Assembly: GCF_001591465.1 (NCBI RefSeq)
Contig: NZ_BCUY01000004.1
Location: forward strand, 40,916 to 104,915
Length of the DNA: 64,000 nucleotides
Reading direction: 5' to 3'
Source: Cytobacillus firmus NBRC 15306
GTDB taxonomy: Bacteria > Bacillota > Bacilli > Bacillales > Cytobacillaceae
Below, one piece after another: positions 1-7,126 of this stretch; the first letter of the stretch is position 1; every line of letters begins with the position of its first letter. The translations under genes were made by a program, and so were the position numbers. The notes below the pieces were generated by a model. That model made no database searches and was not told where the DNA came from. It saw only the letters and a list, made by a program, of their open reading frames with translations.

Positions 1-131
1 GCCATCAAACGCAGGTATTTCTTTTCATCTGCAGGAGACAGCGGTTGAGGAAATGCATTATTTTTTACATAAGATACAAGAAACACTATCTCCTTAACCA
101 AAAACCCGAGTGCAGTTAAAATACCGGACAT
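1..131 (-). CDS. sigK: RNA polymerase sigma-K factor, N-terminal fragment (runs off the window)
   Basis: Only the first 43 codons are inside the window. The visible N-terminus contains [16 protein letters not shown] followed by an ADEKKYL stretch, which matches the start of mother-cell sigma-K of Bacillus, including the hydrophobic pro-sequence region that is cleaved by SpoIVFB. Sigma-K directs late mother-cell transcription (coat and lysis genes). ATG at 129-131 is preceded by a GGGGGTGG ribosome binding site. In some bacilli sigK is split by a skin element; the rest of the gene is outside the window, so that cannot be judged. The family assignment is strong; completeness is unknown. Confidence 0.9.
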   Translation of the reverse strand, partial: MSGILTALGFLVKEIVFLVSYVKNNAFPQPLSPADEKKYLRLM

Positions 132-163
132 CGTTCCACCCCCGCTTATAATGCGTTCAAAAA

Positions 164-188
164 TGCCTATAACTAATTCCTATGTATG
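164..188 (-). promoter_or_regulatory. Candidate sporulation (SigE/SigK-type) promoter of sigK
   Basis: About 50 bases upstream of the sigK start the minus strand reads CATACATA (181-188). This resembles the -10 of mother-cell sigma factors E and K (CATA-type). The -35 side is AC-rich and not decisive. Inference from motif resemblance and from the known control of sigK by SigE. Confidence 0.35.
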
Positions 189-397
189 GATGGAGTTGTT
201 TTTGTCTGTCCAATTCAGATAACTTCCTCAGAAAAAATTCCGTTCCTCATTTTTTCAGCCATTAGACCTCCATTAAAGCTTTTCGCTATGATGATAGGAT
301 ATAATCATTCATGTTATAATTTTTATCGCCGGCATGCGGTATACATAGCTCCGTTTCAAGTTATATAAATAATCAGGAAGAAAGAGGTCTTGATAAT

Positions 398-562
398 TTG
401 AATGGTCAGAGAATAATTTTAGCCCTCGTATTTTTTATTGTTTTTCTTGACAGCCTTGCAAAGTTTATTTTTGAAGGTTTTTCTTTAAAGACCTTGCTGA
501 TATTGCTCGCAGTTTCTGGAATCGTCCTATTTCTCTGGATTTTCCCAAGCAAAAAGGACTGA
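398..562 (+). CDS. Small hydrophobic membrane protein, 54 aa, unknown function
   Basis: A 54-codon ORF starting at TTG (398) with a good ribosome binding site AGAGGT nine bases upstream, and ending at TGA just inside a strong terminator. The protein has two hydrophobic stretches (about residues 5-20 and 30-48, the second ending FLWIFPSKKD), so it probably spans the membrane once or twice. It is transcribed divergently from sigK. I do not recognise the family. The well-placed RBS and terminator argue that it is a real gene rather than a chance frame; the non-ATG start makes it easy to miss. Confidence 0.6.
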   Translation: MNGQRIILALVFFIVFLDSLAKFIFEGFSLKTLLILLAVSGIVLFLWIFPSKKD

Positions 563-592
563 CTTCTCAATCCGGAAGTCAGTCCTTTTTCT
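553..592. terminator. Bidirectional intrinsic terminator
   Basis: A 13-bp stem (AAGGACTGACTTC paired with GAAGTCAGTCCTT), with T-rich tracts on both sides. It serves the plus-strand 54-aa ORF and the minus-strand mini-ORF chain that ends at 604. Confidence 0.85.
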
Positions 593-603
593 TATATTGC
601 ACA

Positions 604-684
604 TTACTCTGTTACACTTACCTCAGCAGAAATGATGCAGCCGACAGTACCGCACACAACCAATCCCATTACGATCCAGAACAT
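604..684 (-). CDS. 26-aa hydrophobic peptide, unknown
   Basis: ATG at 684 follows AAGGGGTGTGGAAG, a purine-rich ribosome binding site. The peptide is 26 residues: a hydrophobic core (MFWIVMGLVVCGTVGC) and a short polar tail ending VTE. This is the pattern of a single-span small membrane peptide. It is the last member of a chain of minus-strand mini-ORFs and ends a few bases before the bidirectional terminator. No family recognised. The RBS and terminator placement support expression; the very short length limits certainty. Confidence 0.5.
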   Translation of the reverse strand: MFWIVMGLVVCGTVGCIISAEVSVTE

Positions 685-738
685 CTTCCACACCCCTTAT
701 AAAATTCCTTATTTTCTTTAATGTAACATGGTTTTTGC

Positions 739-843
739 TTAAGAAAAGGGGAGGAATGTGAACATTCTGTTAATCCGCATCAAGTGGATGAGTTCTTTTT
801 TTTTTCGGAATTTCAAGGTTAAAATTAATATATGCAAAGACAT
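739..843 (-). CDS. Small YrzI-like peptide, 34 aa
   Basis: ATG at 843 is preceded by AGGAGGTAAGGAGT, a near-perfect ribosome binding site. The N-terminus MSLHILILTLKFRKKK follows the same pattern as the nearby YrzI protein (MTLNILFLTVTIKKR), which suggests a diverged or truncated paralogue. The tail after the lysines does not match YrzI. A run of ten A residues encodes the lysines, so a one-base slip would change the C-terminus (with one more A the ORF ends after 24 residues). Similarity is by eye over 16 residues only. Confidence 0.5.
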   Translation of the reverse strand: MSLHILILTLKFRKKKELIHLMRINRMFTFLPFS

Positions 844-874
844 ACTCCTTACCTCCTAACCGGTTACAGCTTTG

Positions 875-934
875 TTAGGTAGAATCTTTCTCCACCCAGA
901 AAATTGCCTGACGTCCTTGTAAAATGTAAATCAT
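875..934 (-). CDS. Possible 19-aa leader or mini-ORF
   Basis: ATG at 934 follows AAAGGTGG at suitable spacing and opens a 19-codon frame ending at 875, between yrzI and the 34-aa YrzI-like ORF. It has no recognisable sequence feature. It is listed because every neighbouring mini-ORF has the same tight RBS arrangement; on its own it would not be convincing. Confidence 0.2.
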   Translation of the reverse strand: MIYILQGRQAIFWVEKDST

Positions 935-970
935 TTAACAAACCACCTTTCTTGTTTTTTGTCACTGAAA

Positions 971-1111
971 TTAAAATGGGCGGTAAATGGAGAATTGACG
1001 ATCACGGTTTTGTTCAATAATTTCTTTAGCCATTTGTTCACGAACTACATCTTCTGCTGATACGTGACGTTTTTTTATCGTGACTGTTAAAAATAAGATA
1101 TTTAATGTCAT
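971..1111 (-). CDS. yrzI: YrzI family small protein, 46 aa
   Basis: Reads MTLNILFLTVTIKKR at the N-terminus and ends NRDRQFSIYRPF. This matches the YrzI small-protein family of Bacillus: hydrophobic start, basic turn, acidic helix, then a conserved RQxSxYRP-type end. ATG 1111 is chosen over upstream in-frame starts because AGGAGGTGG lies seven to eight bases before it. Function is unknown; family members are often present in several copies close to sigK and the mtnN/yrhC locus. Two terminator-like hairpins lie just upstream, and no clear promoter was found between them and the RBS. Confidence 0.8.
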   Translation of the reverse strand: MTLNILFLTVTIKKRHVSAEDVVREQMAKEIIEQNRDRQFSIYRPF

Positions 1112-1152
1112 TAGATATTCCACCTCCTCTTTCATATCCTGCCAAAAGGCAC

Positions 1153-1186
1153 AAAAAAGCCGCAAAGAGATATACTCCCAGCGGCC
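1153..1186 (-). terminator. Terminator-like hairpin upstream of yrzI
   Basis: Minus-strand GCCGC ... GCGGC stem with an inner GAG/CTC pair, followed by TTTTTT (complement of 1153-1158). It lies 42 bases before the yrzI start, so it could act as a second terminator for the upstream unit or as an attenuator for yrzI. Confidence 0.6.
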
Positions 1187-1197
1187 TGCCATTTAGG

Positions 1198-1232
1198 CTT
1201 AAAAAACCGCAGGGCACAATTCTCCCCTGCGG
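1198..1232 (-). terminator. Terminator of the 26-aa ORF transcript
   Basis: Eight-base-pair stem CCGCAGGG/CCCTGCGG, followed on the minus strand by TTTTTT. It lies about 30 bases after the stop codon of the ORF at 1262-1342. Confidence 0.8.
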
Positions 1233-1261
1233 CATGGATATGTAATGTCAATAAAGCAAAT

Positions 1262-1342
1262 CTAAGCGATCCATTCCATGTAGGTCGAATTTGTACAATA
1301 TTTATTTAGCTGTGCTTCTAATACAATTGCAGTTAACATCAT
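1262..1342 (-). CDS. 26-aa peptide with its own promoter and terminator, unknown
   Basis: Two adjacent ATG codons (1337-1342) follow AAAAGGAGGTCG, a strong ribosome binding site. The peptide (starts MMLTAIVLEAQLNKYC, ends MEWIA) is 26 residues, mildly hydrophobic, with one cysteine. A near-consensus sigma-A promoter at 1384-1412 and a terminator at 1198-1232 frame it as a self-contained transcript of roughly 180 nt. No family recognised. It could be a translated small mRNA, a dual-function RNA or a small membrane-active peptide; the sequence does not decide. Confidence 0.55.
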   Translation of the reverse strand: MMLTAIVLEAQLNKYCTNSTYMEWIA

Positions 1343-1383
1343 TTCATTCGACCTCCTTTTTAGAATTTTCACTTACACTGGTA

Positions 1384-1412
1384 ATTATATCCACGATTAT
1401 GCAGTTTGTAAA
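1384..1412 (-). promoter_or_regulatory. Sigma-A promoter of the 26-aa ORF
   Basis: Minus strand: -35 TTTACA (1407-1412), spacer of 17, -10 TATAAT (1384-1389). Near consensus and about 40 bases upstream of the start codon. Confidence 0.75.
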
Positions 1413-1450
1413 CCTTTTTTTCTCATTTTTATTAAAAATTTTAATTTATG

Positions 1451-1477
1451 AAAAAAAACGCCCGGAAGTCCGGGCGC
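1451..1477 (-). terminator. Terminator of the mtnN-yrhC unit
   Basis: Stem CGCCCGG/CCGGGCG with a 4-nt loop, followed on the minus strand by eight T residues; it begins about 10 bases after the yrhC stop codon. Confidence 0.9.
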
Positions 1478-1486
1478 TGATTTTCA

Positions 1487-1747
1487 TTATTTTCTCATGA
1501 GGTATTCCTGGCCTTCATCCGTTTCATTCAATTTCGTTCTGCATCGTTTGGAAAGGATAAAGAAAAGGATTGAGCCTATAAGGAAAGCTAAAGAAGATCC
1601 AGCCATTATATATAAATCAGAAACTGTATTTGCAGTGTCAGGGATAATTAAGCCAATGTAAAAAAACGATCCGACAGCGAGCATTGAAATTGCAAATCGC
1701 TTGAAATCCACCATTTTTTCATATAAGTGCTTTGCTTCGTTCATCAT
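1487..1747 (-). CDS. yrhC: YrhC family small membrane protein
   Basis: 86-residue protein with two predicted membrane spans (about residues 17-36 and 48-66) and charged ends, ending EGQEYLMRK. Size, topology and position next to mtnN match B. subtilis YrhC, whose function is unknown. AAGGTGAT lies seven bases before the ATG at 1747; a second ATG follows directly. In B. subtilis yrhC ends the yrrT-mtnN-mccA-mccB-yrhC operon for methionine-to-cysteine conversion; here it follows mtnN directly with no mccA or mccB between. Confidence 0.8.
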   Translation of the reverse strand: MMNEAKHLYEKMVDFKRFAISMLAVGSFFYIGLIIPDTANTVSDLYIMAGSSLAFLIGSILFFILSKRCRTKLNETDEGQEYLMRK

Positions 1748-1874
1748 TTATTATCACCTTCTAAGAAAGACTATAATTCTACCTTAACATACTTAGCAAG
1801 CGTGAAGGTGATGTAAATAATGTAAGATAGGAAAAAAAGGGAAAAGCCGATTCATGTATAACGGCCTGTCATTT

Positions 1875-2579
1875 TTACTTGTTATTCTTAAGGGCATCTA
1901 CTATCTTCATTACAAGTGTAGCAGAATGAAGTGCTGCCTTCTCCAAAAATTGCTCAAATGAAACATCGGATTCTTTTCCTGCAATATCTGACAGGGCACG
2001 GATGACAACAAAAGGAGTCTCAAATTGATGTGCAACCTGCGCAACCGCTGCTGCTTCCATTTCTACTGCCTGAAGGTCTGTAAATTTATCACGGATATAA
2101 TCCACTCTTGCCGGATCATTCATGAAGGAGTCACCTGTTGCAATTAACCCTCTGACAACCTGGATATCCCCAATTTCCTTGGCGCATGCTTCAGCAATCT
2201 GCACGAGGCTGTGATCGGCTTCGAATGCTGCCGGCAATTGAGGTACCTGTCCATATTCGTAGCCAAAAGCAGTAACGTCTACATCATGATGTCTAACCTC
2301 AGTCGAAATTACCGTATCTCCCACATTCAGTTCAGGATTAAATCCTCCCGCTGAACCGGTGTTAATGACATAATCCGGCTTGTACCGCTCCAAAAGGATG
2401 GCAGTCGACATGGCTGCATTTACTTTGCCTATTCCAGAACGGAGCAGCACAACATCCGCACCACTCATTTTTCCTGCTGTAAACTCGCATCCGGCAATAG
2501 TATCCTGTTGCTTATCTTCTATTTTATCTCTAAGCAAAGTAACTTCCTCTTCCATTGCTCCAATAATAGCTATTTTCAT
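1875..2579 (-). CDS. mtnN: 5'-methylthioadenosine/S-adenosylhomocysteine nucleosidase
   Basis: Cleaves MTA and SAH to adenine plus methylthioribose or S-ribosylhomocysteine, feeding methionine salvage and the activated methyl cycle in the cytoplasm. 234 residues, typical length. The N-terminus [13 protein letters not shown] carries the catalytic-region glutamate; the purine nucleoside phosphorylase-like motif NTGSAGG is at about residues 74-80, and RALSDIAGK near residue 195 carries the catalytic aspartate. AGAGG precedes the ATG. Neighbours differ from B. subtilis: the methyltransferase yrrT is absent upstream and mccAB are absent downstream, so only the nucleosidase of that operon is kept here. 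Confidence 0.95.
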   Translation of the reverse strand: MKIAIIGAMEEEVTLLRDKIEDKQQDTIAGCEFTAGKMSGADVVLLRSGIGKVNAAMSTAILLERYKPDYVINTGSAGGFNPELNVGDTVISTEVRHHDVDVTAFGYEYGQVPQLPAAFEADHSLVQIAEACAKEIGDIQVVRGLIATGDSFMNDPARVDYIRDKFTDLQAVEMEAAAVAQVAHQFETPFVVIRALSDIAGKESDVSFEQFLEKAALHSATLVMKIVDALKNNK

Positions 2580-2731
2580 TTTAAAACCTCTTTCTGATTT
2601 TTCTATGCTTTAATTACATTCATGGTATAAGCATGCCCATATGATTTATGCAAACTCTATTCTACCATCATAGACGGGATGTTTGCCATATTCGTAAATA
2701 ATTCATGCATTAACCTCTTAGGTTTTGAAAG

Positions 2732-2760
2732 TTGCCAGACTAAAACTCACCCCATAAAAT
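2732..2760 (+). promoter_or_regulatory. Sigma-A promoter of yrzA
   Basis: -35 TTGCCA (2732-2737), 17-base spacer, -10 TAAAAT (2755-2760), 33 bases before the yrzA start. The RBS GAAGGGAAGGGGG follows. Confidence 0.7.
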
Positions 2761-2793
2761 AAAAGATAGTATCGAAGGGAAGGGGGAATCACG

Positions 2794-3000
2794 ATGAATT
2801 TCCAGTTTGATTTGATAGAAGATAAGGTTGAGTTTTATGAGGCTCCTACTCTAAAGGAGCTTGAAAAGAAGATAAATTTACAGATTGAGCATAATAAAGC
2901 CATCCTTTTATCTGTCCACCACGTATCGCATCAAATGCATCTTGATGAGAATGGAAGGACTTATTTCTCGGCGGTGGTTCACTATAAAGCAAAAAAATAA
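2794..3000 (+). CDS. yrzA: YrzA family protein (DUF2536)
   Basis: 68 residues starting MNFQFDLIEDKVEFYEA and ending FSAVVHYKAKK, matching the small cytosolic YrzA/DUF2536 family of Bacillus (about 67 residues). Function unknown. RBS GAAGGGAAGGGGG precedes the ATG. It is one of the few plus-strand genes and has its own sigma-A promoter and a terminator whose stem begins at its stop codon. In B. subtilis yrzA also lies between the mtnN operon and greA. Confidence 0.85.
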   Translation: MNFQFDLIEDKVEFYEAPTLKELEKKINLQIEHNKAILLSVHHVSHQMHLDENGRTYFSAVVHYKAKK

Positions 3001-3021
3001 GGACGCCTTGGCGTCCTTATT
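2998..3021. terminator. Bidirectional terminator between yrzA and yrrS
   Basis: Stem AAGGACGCC/GGCGTCCTT with a 2-base loop, overlapping the yrzA stop codon. A and T tracts on both sides allow it to serve the convergent yrrS as well. Confidence 0.85.
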
Positions 3022-3023
3022 AA

Positions 3024-3689
3024 CTAATTTATTGCATTTAAGACCTCTACTCTGGATGGCTTCCATCCTTCTCCGTCAACCCAGTCTATATAGACACGGT
3101 ACTTTTCACTTTGATCTTTTGTGGAAATTGTCCCGACAGAGCTGTTGGGCCCATTATTTCCGAGGAACCAAACAGTCATATTCCCCTGATCAACACCTGT
3201 CGCATAAGAAATGGCACTGAGCATTTCCTGCCAATCAGCATGATTTTGATCGTAGACAGCAGTATGCTCTCCGGTTTGAGAGGTTCCGACTGGTTTCCAT
3301 CCTGGATTTTCAATCGTTTTTTCAACGTCAGGCCCGCTTCCGCCTTCGGTTACGACTTGTTCTTTATCTTCTTCAGGTTCCTCTTCAGCATTCTCTTCTG
3401 TTTCTTTTTCTTCTTCTTTAGACTCTTTATCTGCTTTCTCTTCGTCTTTATCCTCGTTCTGCTCTATATCATTGCCCTTGTCTTCCTTGTTTTTCTCATT
3501 TTGCTTCGATTCAGATGCTGTCTGTTCATCAGCAGGAAGTGCCTGGTCATTATTACCGCCAAAGAATATTTTGGCTGATACAACAATAATAAGGATGATG
3601 ACAAGCGCAATAAGACTATTTAAGATAATATTGGTTTTTTTTCTTTTTTCCCGTTTACCAAAACGGGATTCTCTGTTATTCCCTTTCAA
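3024..3689 (-). CDS. yrrS: YrrS family membrane-anchored protein (DUF1510)
   Basis: 221 residues: a basic N-terminus, one membrane anchor (about residues 25-45), a long Glu/Lys-rich low-complexity linker (about 55-120), then a folded C-terminal DUF1510 domain starting near PGWKPVGTSQTGEH and ending SRVEVLNAIN. This is the layout of B. subtilis YrrS, which is partnered with the penicillin-binding protein gene pbpI, as here (pbpI lies directly upstream in transcription). It is probably extracytoplasmic and linked to spore peptidoglycan assembly; its exact role is not known. Nested hairpins at about 3755-3795 lie in its upstream region. Confidence 0.85.
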   Translation of the reverse strand: MKGNNRESRFGKREKRKKTNIILNSLIALVIILIIVVSAKIFFGGNNDQALPADEQTASESKQNEKNKEDKGNDIEQNEDKDEEKADKESKEEEKETEENAEEEPEEDKEQVVTEGGSGPDVEKTIENPGWKPVGTSQTGEHTAVYDQNHADWQEMLSAISYATGVDQGNMTVWFLGNNGPNSSVGTISTKDQSEKYRVYIDWVDGEGWKPSRVEVLNAIN

Positions 3690-3909
3690 GACTTTCTCCT
3701 CCCCAATCTGTTATCAGACTTATAGGTATAATAAAAAATGAGTAGAAATTATTACCCCAGCCGTCTGCCCACGGGCTATATCCCAAACAGCGGCTGTCAA
3801 CATTCTAACATGGAATCAGGTTATCTTAAAAGAAATAACCTATGGACACAGGTAACGCCAGCAATTAATGTACGGCAGCATGTGGAAAGTTACACTATAC
3901 CATATTTGT

Positions 3910-5703
3910 TTAAGAGTCTGCAGAGCCAGATGGAGGAGTTTCTTGTTTATGATTATAGTTATAGATTTCTTTCACAATATCAGCAAAGAGCGGATTCACT
4001 CCTCCTGTGTCTTCAGTAACTTCCAAATTTACTGTTACAAGGGCATATTTTGGATTTTTATATGGGAAATAACCAGCGAACCATTTATTGTGAAGCTGCT
4101 TTCCATCTGCCATTATGCCCGTTTCTGCAGTGCCGGATTTTCCTGCAACTTCGTAAGGAAGCTCTTTAAACCAGCGGCCGGTCCCTTCTTCATTGTTTAC
4201 GACTTCCCTTAGCAGCCTTTGAAGCTTCATAGCGGTAAACGGGGCAATTATTTCTCCCTGCAGTTTCTGTTTCCCGAATTCTATAAGAGATGTACTGTTT
4301 TTATATTCAATTTCTGACGCAACCCGGACCATTTCTTTCTCTCCTCCTCTGGCTATAGTTGCCATCATGTTGGCAACAGCAAGTGGAGTAGCTCTCACCT
4401 CATGCTGTCCAATTCCTGTCAGGCCTGCAAAATTACTGTCTTTCTTAGCATCTTCAGACAGAAACACCCTCCCTTTTTCTTCGTCCTGAAGCTGTTTAAA
4501 ATCGCTGAAGTGATAAATATCTCCCTCCCAGCTTACAGGACCTATTAATGACAGTTTGTCTGCATACTGTTCAAGGAGATCAGGGTTAATATCTTTTAAC
4601 TCCTTAGCAATGGATGCAAATGTATTATTACAGCTCCTGGCAAAGCTCTCATCGAAATTCAGCATGCCATGCTGATATTTAAGATCCGGTTCCCCATTTA
4701 TTTTCCTGCTGCAGTCAAATTGCCTCTTAGGATCGTCCAGACCATGATCAATTGCGGCTGCTGCCACTATCGTCTTAAAAACCGATCCCATGATCTGCTG
4801 TTTAATCATATGGTTAATCGTCCCTTTGCTTTCTTCATCAAATGGATTATGTTTATTAAGTGATGGACGCGACACCATTGCCAAAATTGAATTAGTCTCT
4901 ATATCAAGCAGGACAATACCGCCTTTTTTAATCCCATGCTGATCCGCCAATTTTTCCGCCATCATCTGCAAGTCGTAGTCCAAAGTTGTCCTAATATTAA
5001 CCGGATAAAAGGGATTTGCCGGTTCAACATATTTTACATCGATGCCAAACAGGGGCCCTCCTGTTCCATCTACATGATAAACAAGTTTTGATGCCCCTTC
5101 AGGTAGCAGAAATTCATCAAAGCTCTTCTCCATGCCAGTAATGCCGATCATTGTGTCAGGAGACAGATCTTTGTCCGGGTACCTTTCATTAAGGACGTCC
5201 TGATTTTGGCCGGTAATTCCAATTAGCTGGGATGCGGGTTTTTCGGAACGGCTGTATTTCTTTTCAACAGCAAAGACACCCGGAATTTTCAAATCATTGA
5301 TTTTCTCCATTTGATCGTAAGACAGCTGAATGGGCTGCGGGCTTCCAAATGCAAAAGGTTCTTTTGCATTCTCAACAGAATGACGCAAAGAATACTCTGA
5401 AGCACCCGTAATTTCAGATATCTTTTTTATATCCCAATCCATTCTTGCGAGGAAGGGGAATAATATAAGAACAGATTTGTTTTCAAATGTCATGGGATTA
5501 CCGCTGCGATCAAGAAAATCCCCTCTCCCGGCATCTATAATCATCTCCTGGGAGCGCTGACGGACACTTGCTTCCAAAAGATTGATTTCCCTGCCTGTAA
5601 AATGCTCTGTTGAAACAAGCTGCAGCTGGATAAGCCTTCCCATTAAAAAACAAAGAATTATGAAACTAACGATTAGCCAGCCAACTGCTCTTTTTCTCCA
5701 CAT
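3910..5703 (-). CDS. pbpI: Class B penicillin-binding protein PbpI (PBP4b)
   Basis: Peptidoglycan transpeptidase anchored by one N-terminal span (about residues 5-26). The dimerisation domain is followed by a transpeptidase domain with SVFK (SxxK, near residue 310), SCNN (SxN, near 355) and KSGTAETG (near 520). About 597 residues, close to the B. subtilis protein, which is made in the forespore under SigF. ATG 5703 is chosen because GAGGTG lies six bases before it; an in-frame TTG at 5748 has no good RBS. That GAGGTG is part of the greA terminator stem, so translation and upstream termination may interfere. Confidence 0.9.
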   Translation of the reverse strand: MWRKRAVGWLIVSFIILCFLMGRLIQLQLVSTEHFTGREINLLEASVRQRSQEMIIDAGRGDFLDRSGNPMTFENKSVLILFPFLARMDWDIKKISEITGASEYSLRHSVENAKEPFAFGSPQPIQLSYDQMEKINDLKIPGVFAVEKKYSRSEKPASQLIGITGQNQDVLNERYPDKDLSPDTMIGITGMEKSFDEFLLPEGASKLVYHVDGTGGPLFGIDVKYVEPANPFYPVNIRTTLDYDLQMMAEKLADQHGIKKGGIVLLDIETNSILAMVSRPSLNKHNPFDEESKGTINHMIKQQIMGSVFKTIVAAAAIDHGLDDPKRQFDCSRKINGEPDLKYQHGMLNFDESFARSCNNTFASIAKELKDINPDLLEQYADKLSLIGPVSWEGDIYHFSDFKQLQDEEKGRVFLSEDAKKDSNFAGLTGIGQHEVRATPLAVANMMATIARGGEKEMVRVASEIEYKNSTSLIEFGKQKLQGEIIAPFTAMKLQRLLREVVNNEEGTGRWFKELPYEVAGKSGTAETGIMADGKQLHNKWFAGYFPYKNPKYALVTVNLEVTEDTGGVNPLFADIVKEIYNYNHKQETPPSGSADS

Positions 5704-5735
5704 AAAAAACACCTCGTCAAAAGTCTTGACGAGGT
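5704..5735 (-). terminator. greA terminator carrying the pbpI ribosome binding site
   Basis: Perfect 10-bp stem ACCTCGTCAA/TTGACGAGGT with a 5-nt loop, then G and six T residues on the minus strand. The GAGGTG formed by the 3' arm (5710-5715) is the only good RBS for the pbpI ATG at 5701-5703. Confidence 0.85.
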
Positions 5736-5759
5736 TTTCTGATTTCAAACCAGCTATTC

Positions 5760-6236
5760 TTATTTAATGGAAACAATGCGTACGTTCATTTCTCCTCCAG
5801 GAGTCTGAACGGTAACTTCGTCTCCGACTGTACGTCCAATCAGGCTCTTGGCAATTGGTGAATCGTTTGAGATTTTACCTTCAAAAGGATCCGCCTCGGC
5901 ACTTCCTACGATAGTGTAAGTTTCTTCGTCTCCATCCGGAAGCTCCACGAACGTAACGGAACGGCCAAGACCAACGATATCTCCAGCTATTTCTTCCTCT
6001 TGAATGATTTTTGCATTGCGGATCATATTTTCAAGAGTGGTAATCCGGCCCTCTACAAACGCCTGCTCTTCTTTTGCTGAATCATATTCCGAGTTCTCGG
6101 AAAGATCTCCGAAGCTTCTAGCGATTTTTATACGTTCAACTACTTCTTTGCGTTTAACTGATTTTAAGTATTCAAGTTCCTGCTCAAGTTTTTCTTTACC
6201 TGCCTGTGTCATTGGGAAAACCTTTTCTGTAGCCAA
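5760..6236 (-). CDS. greA: Transcription elongation factor GreA
   Basis: Rescues backtracked RNA polymerase by stimulating transcript cleavage. The N-terminal coiled coil contains [19 protein letters not shown] with the acidic tip residues, followed by the FKBP-like C-terminal domain with [17 protein letters not shown]. Starting at TTG 6236 gives [11 protein letters not shown] and 158 residues, the standard GreA length; AAGGAG lies eight bases before it. An in-frame GTG three codons upstream overlaps the RBS and is less likely. The message has a perfect 10-bp hairpin just before the RBS. It lies between udk and pbpI as in B. subtilis. Confidence 0.95.
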   Translation of the reverse strand: MATEKVFPMTQAGKEKLEQELEYLKSVKRKEVVERIKIARSFGDLSENSEYDSAKEEQAFVEGRITTLENMIRNAKIIQEEEIAGDIVGLGRSVTFVELPDGDEETYTIVGSAEADPFEGKISNDSPIAKSLIGRTVGDEVTVQTPGGEMNVRIVSIK

Positions 6237-6256
6237 AACCTTCACTCCTTCGAATT

Positions 6257-6279
6257 ACACATCCTTTAAAAGGATGTGT
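6257..6279 (-). promoter_or_regulatory. Perfect hairpin in the greA 5' leader
   Basis: ACACATCCTT paired with AAGGATGTGT around a 3-nt loop, about 10 bases upstream of the greA RBS. It has no T tract, so it is not a simple terminator. It could stabilise the mRNA or affect initiation. Confidence 0.5.
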
Positions 6280-6330
6280 TCTATAATGTATGTACTTCTT
6301 TTTATCATATTATCAAGAAAATGAACAGGA

Positions 6331-6354
6331 GCGCGTCCTTTGTTAAAGGGCGCG
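6331..6354. other. GC-rich inverted repeat upstream of greA
   Basis: GCGCGTCCTTT and AAAGGGCGCGC form an 11-bp stem with a 2-nt loop (one G-U pair read on the plus strand, one mismatch on the minus strand). No T run follows on the minus strand, so it is a weak terminator candidate for udk at best. Confidence 0.4.
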
Positions 6355-6487
6355 CAGATCATCTTTTTATATTGACCGGCTCTGAAAGACTTAGCTGACG
6401 GTTATATTGAACCGGGACAAGCAATAGATCTAAAAAAGCCACTCGGTAAAAGGATAAGTCCTATAGAACATTTTCAATGCTATTGTT

Positions 6488-7123
6488 TCATAAAAATGAC
6501 TTTTGTTCAAGAATTGTTTGAATTTTTGTGACCATTAAATCAATGGCAACGTAATTATGCCCGCCTTCGGGAATAATGATGTCAGCATATCTTTTCGTCG
6601 GCTCAATAAATTGATTATGCATTGGCCTTACAACATTTACATATTGTTCAATGACTGAATCCATGGTGCGTCCACGCTCTTTTATATCCCTGAATAAGCG
6701 GCGGATGATCCGCAGGTCGGCATCTGTATCTACATATAATTTCATGTCCATCAGATTACGAAGCCTCTCATCCTCAAGAATCAGTATGCCCTCTAAGATG
6801 ATGACATCCTTTGGTTCGACTTCAATTACTTCTTCAGACCTTGTATGCATGGCATAATCATATACAGGCTTTCTTATCGGCTCATATCTCAGCAGGCTTT
6901 CAATATGTTCAATAAGCAAGTCGTTATCAAATGCAAGCGGATGGTCATAATTTGTCTTCAGTCTTTCTTCGAAGGGCAGATGAGTCTGATCCTTATAATA
7001 ATAATCCTGTTCGATCATAAGGATTGAGTGCCCTTTGAATCGGTCATAAATCGCTTTAGTTACGCTCGTTTTTCCTGAGCCGGAACCGCCGGCCACCCCA
7101 ATTACAACGGGTTTGCGTTTCAT
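6488..7123 (-). CDS. udk: Uridine kinase
   Basis: Phosphorylates uridine and cytidine to UMP and CMP in pyrimidine salvage. 211 residues, the usual length. P-loop GGSGSGKTS at about residues 12-20, the nucleoside-binding QDYYYKD near 39-45, DHPLAFD near 60-66, and the R-rich lid [12 protein letters not shown] near 141-152. The start follows AAGGAGC and lies four bases after the yrrO stop, so the two are probably co-transcribed. Confidence 0.95.
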   Translation of the reverse strand: MKRKPVVIGVAGGSGSGKTSVTKAIYDRFKGHSILMIEQDYYYKDQTHLPFEERLKTNYDHPLAFDNDLLIEHIESLLRYEPIRKPVYDYAMHTRSEEVIEVEPKDVIILEGILILEDERLRNLMDMKLYVDTDADLRIIRRLFRDIKERGRTMDSVIEQYVNVVRPMHNQFIEPTKRYADIIIPEGGHNYVAIDLMVTKIQTILEQKSFL

Positions 7124-7126
7124 TGA

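Noticed and set aside
186..368. 60-codon plus-strand ORF upstream of the 54-aa ORF
   Set aside because: No convincing RBS, and it overlaps the region that should hold the sigK promoter.
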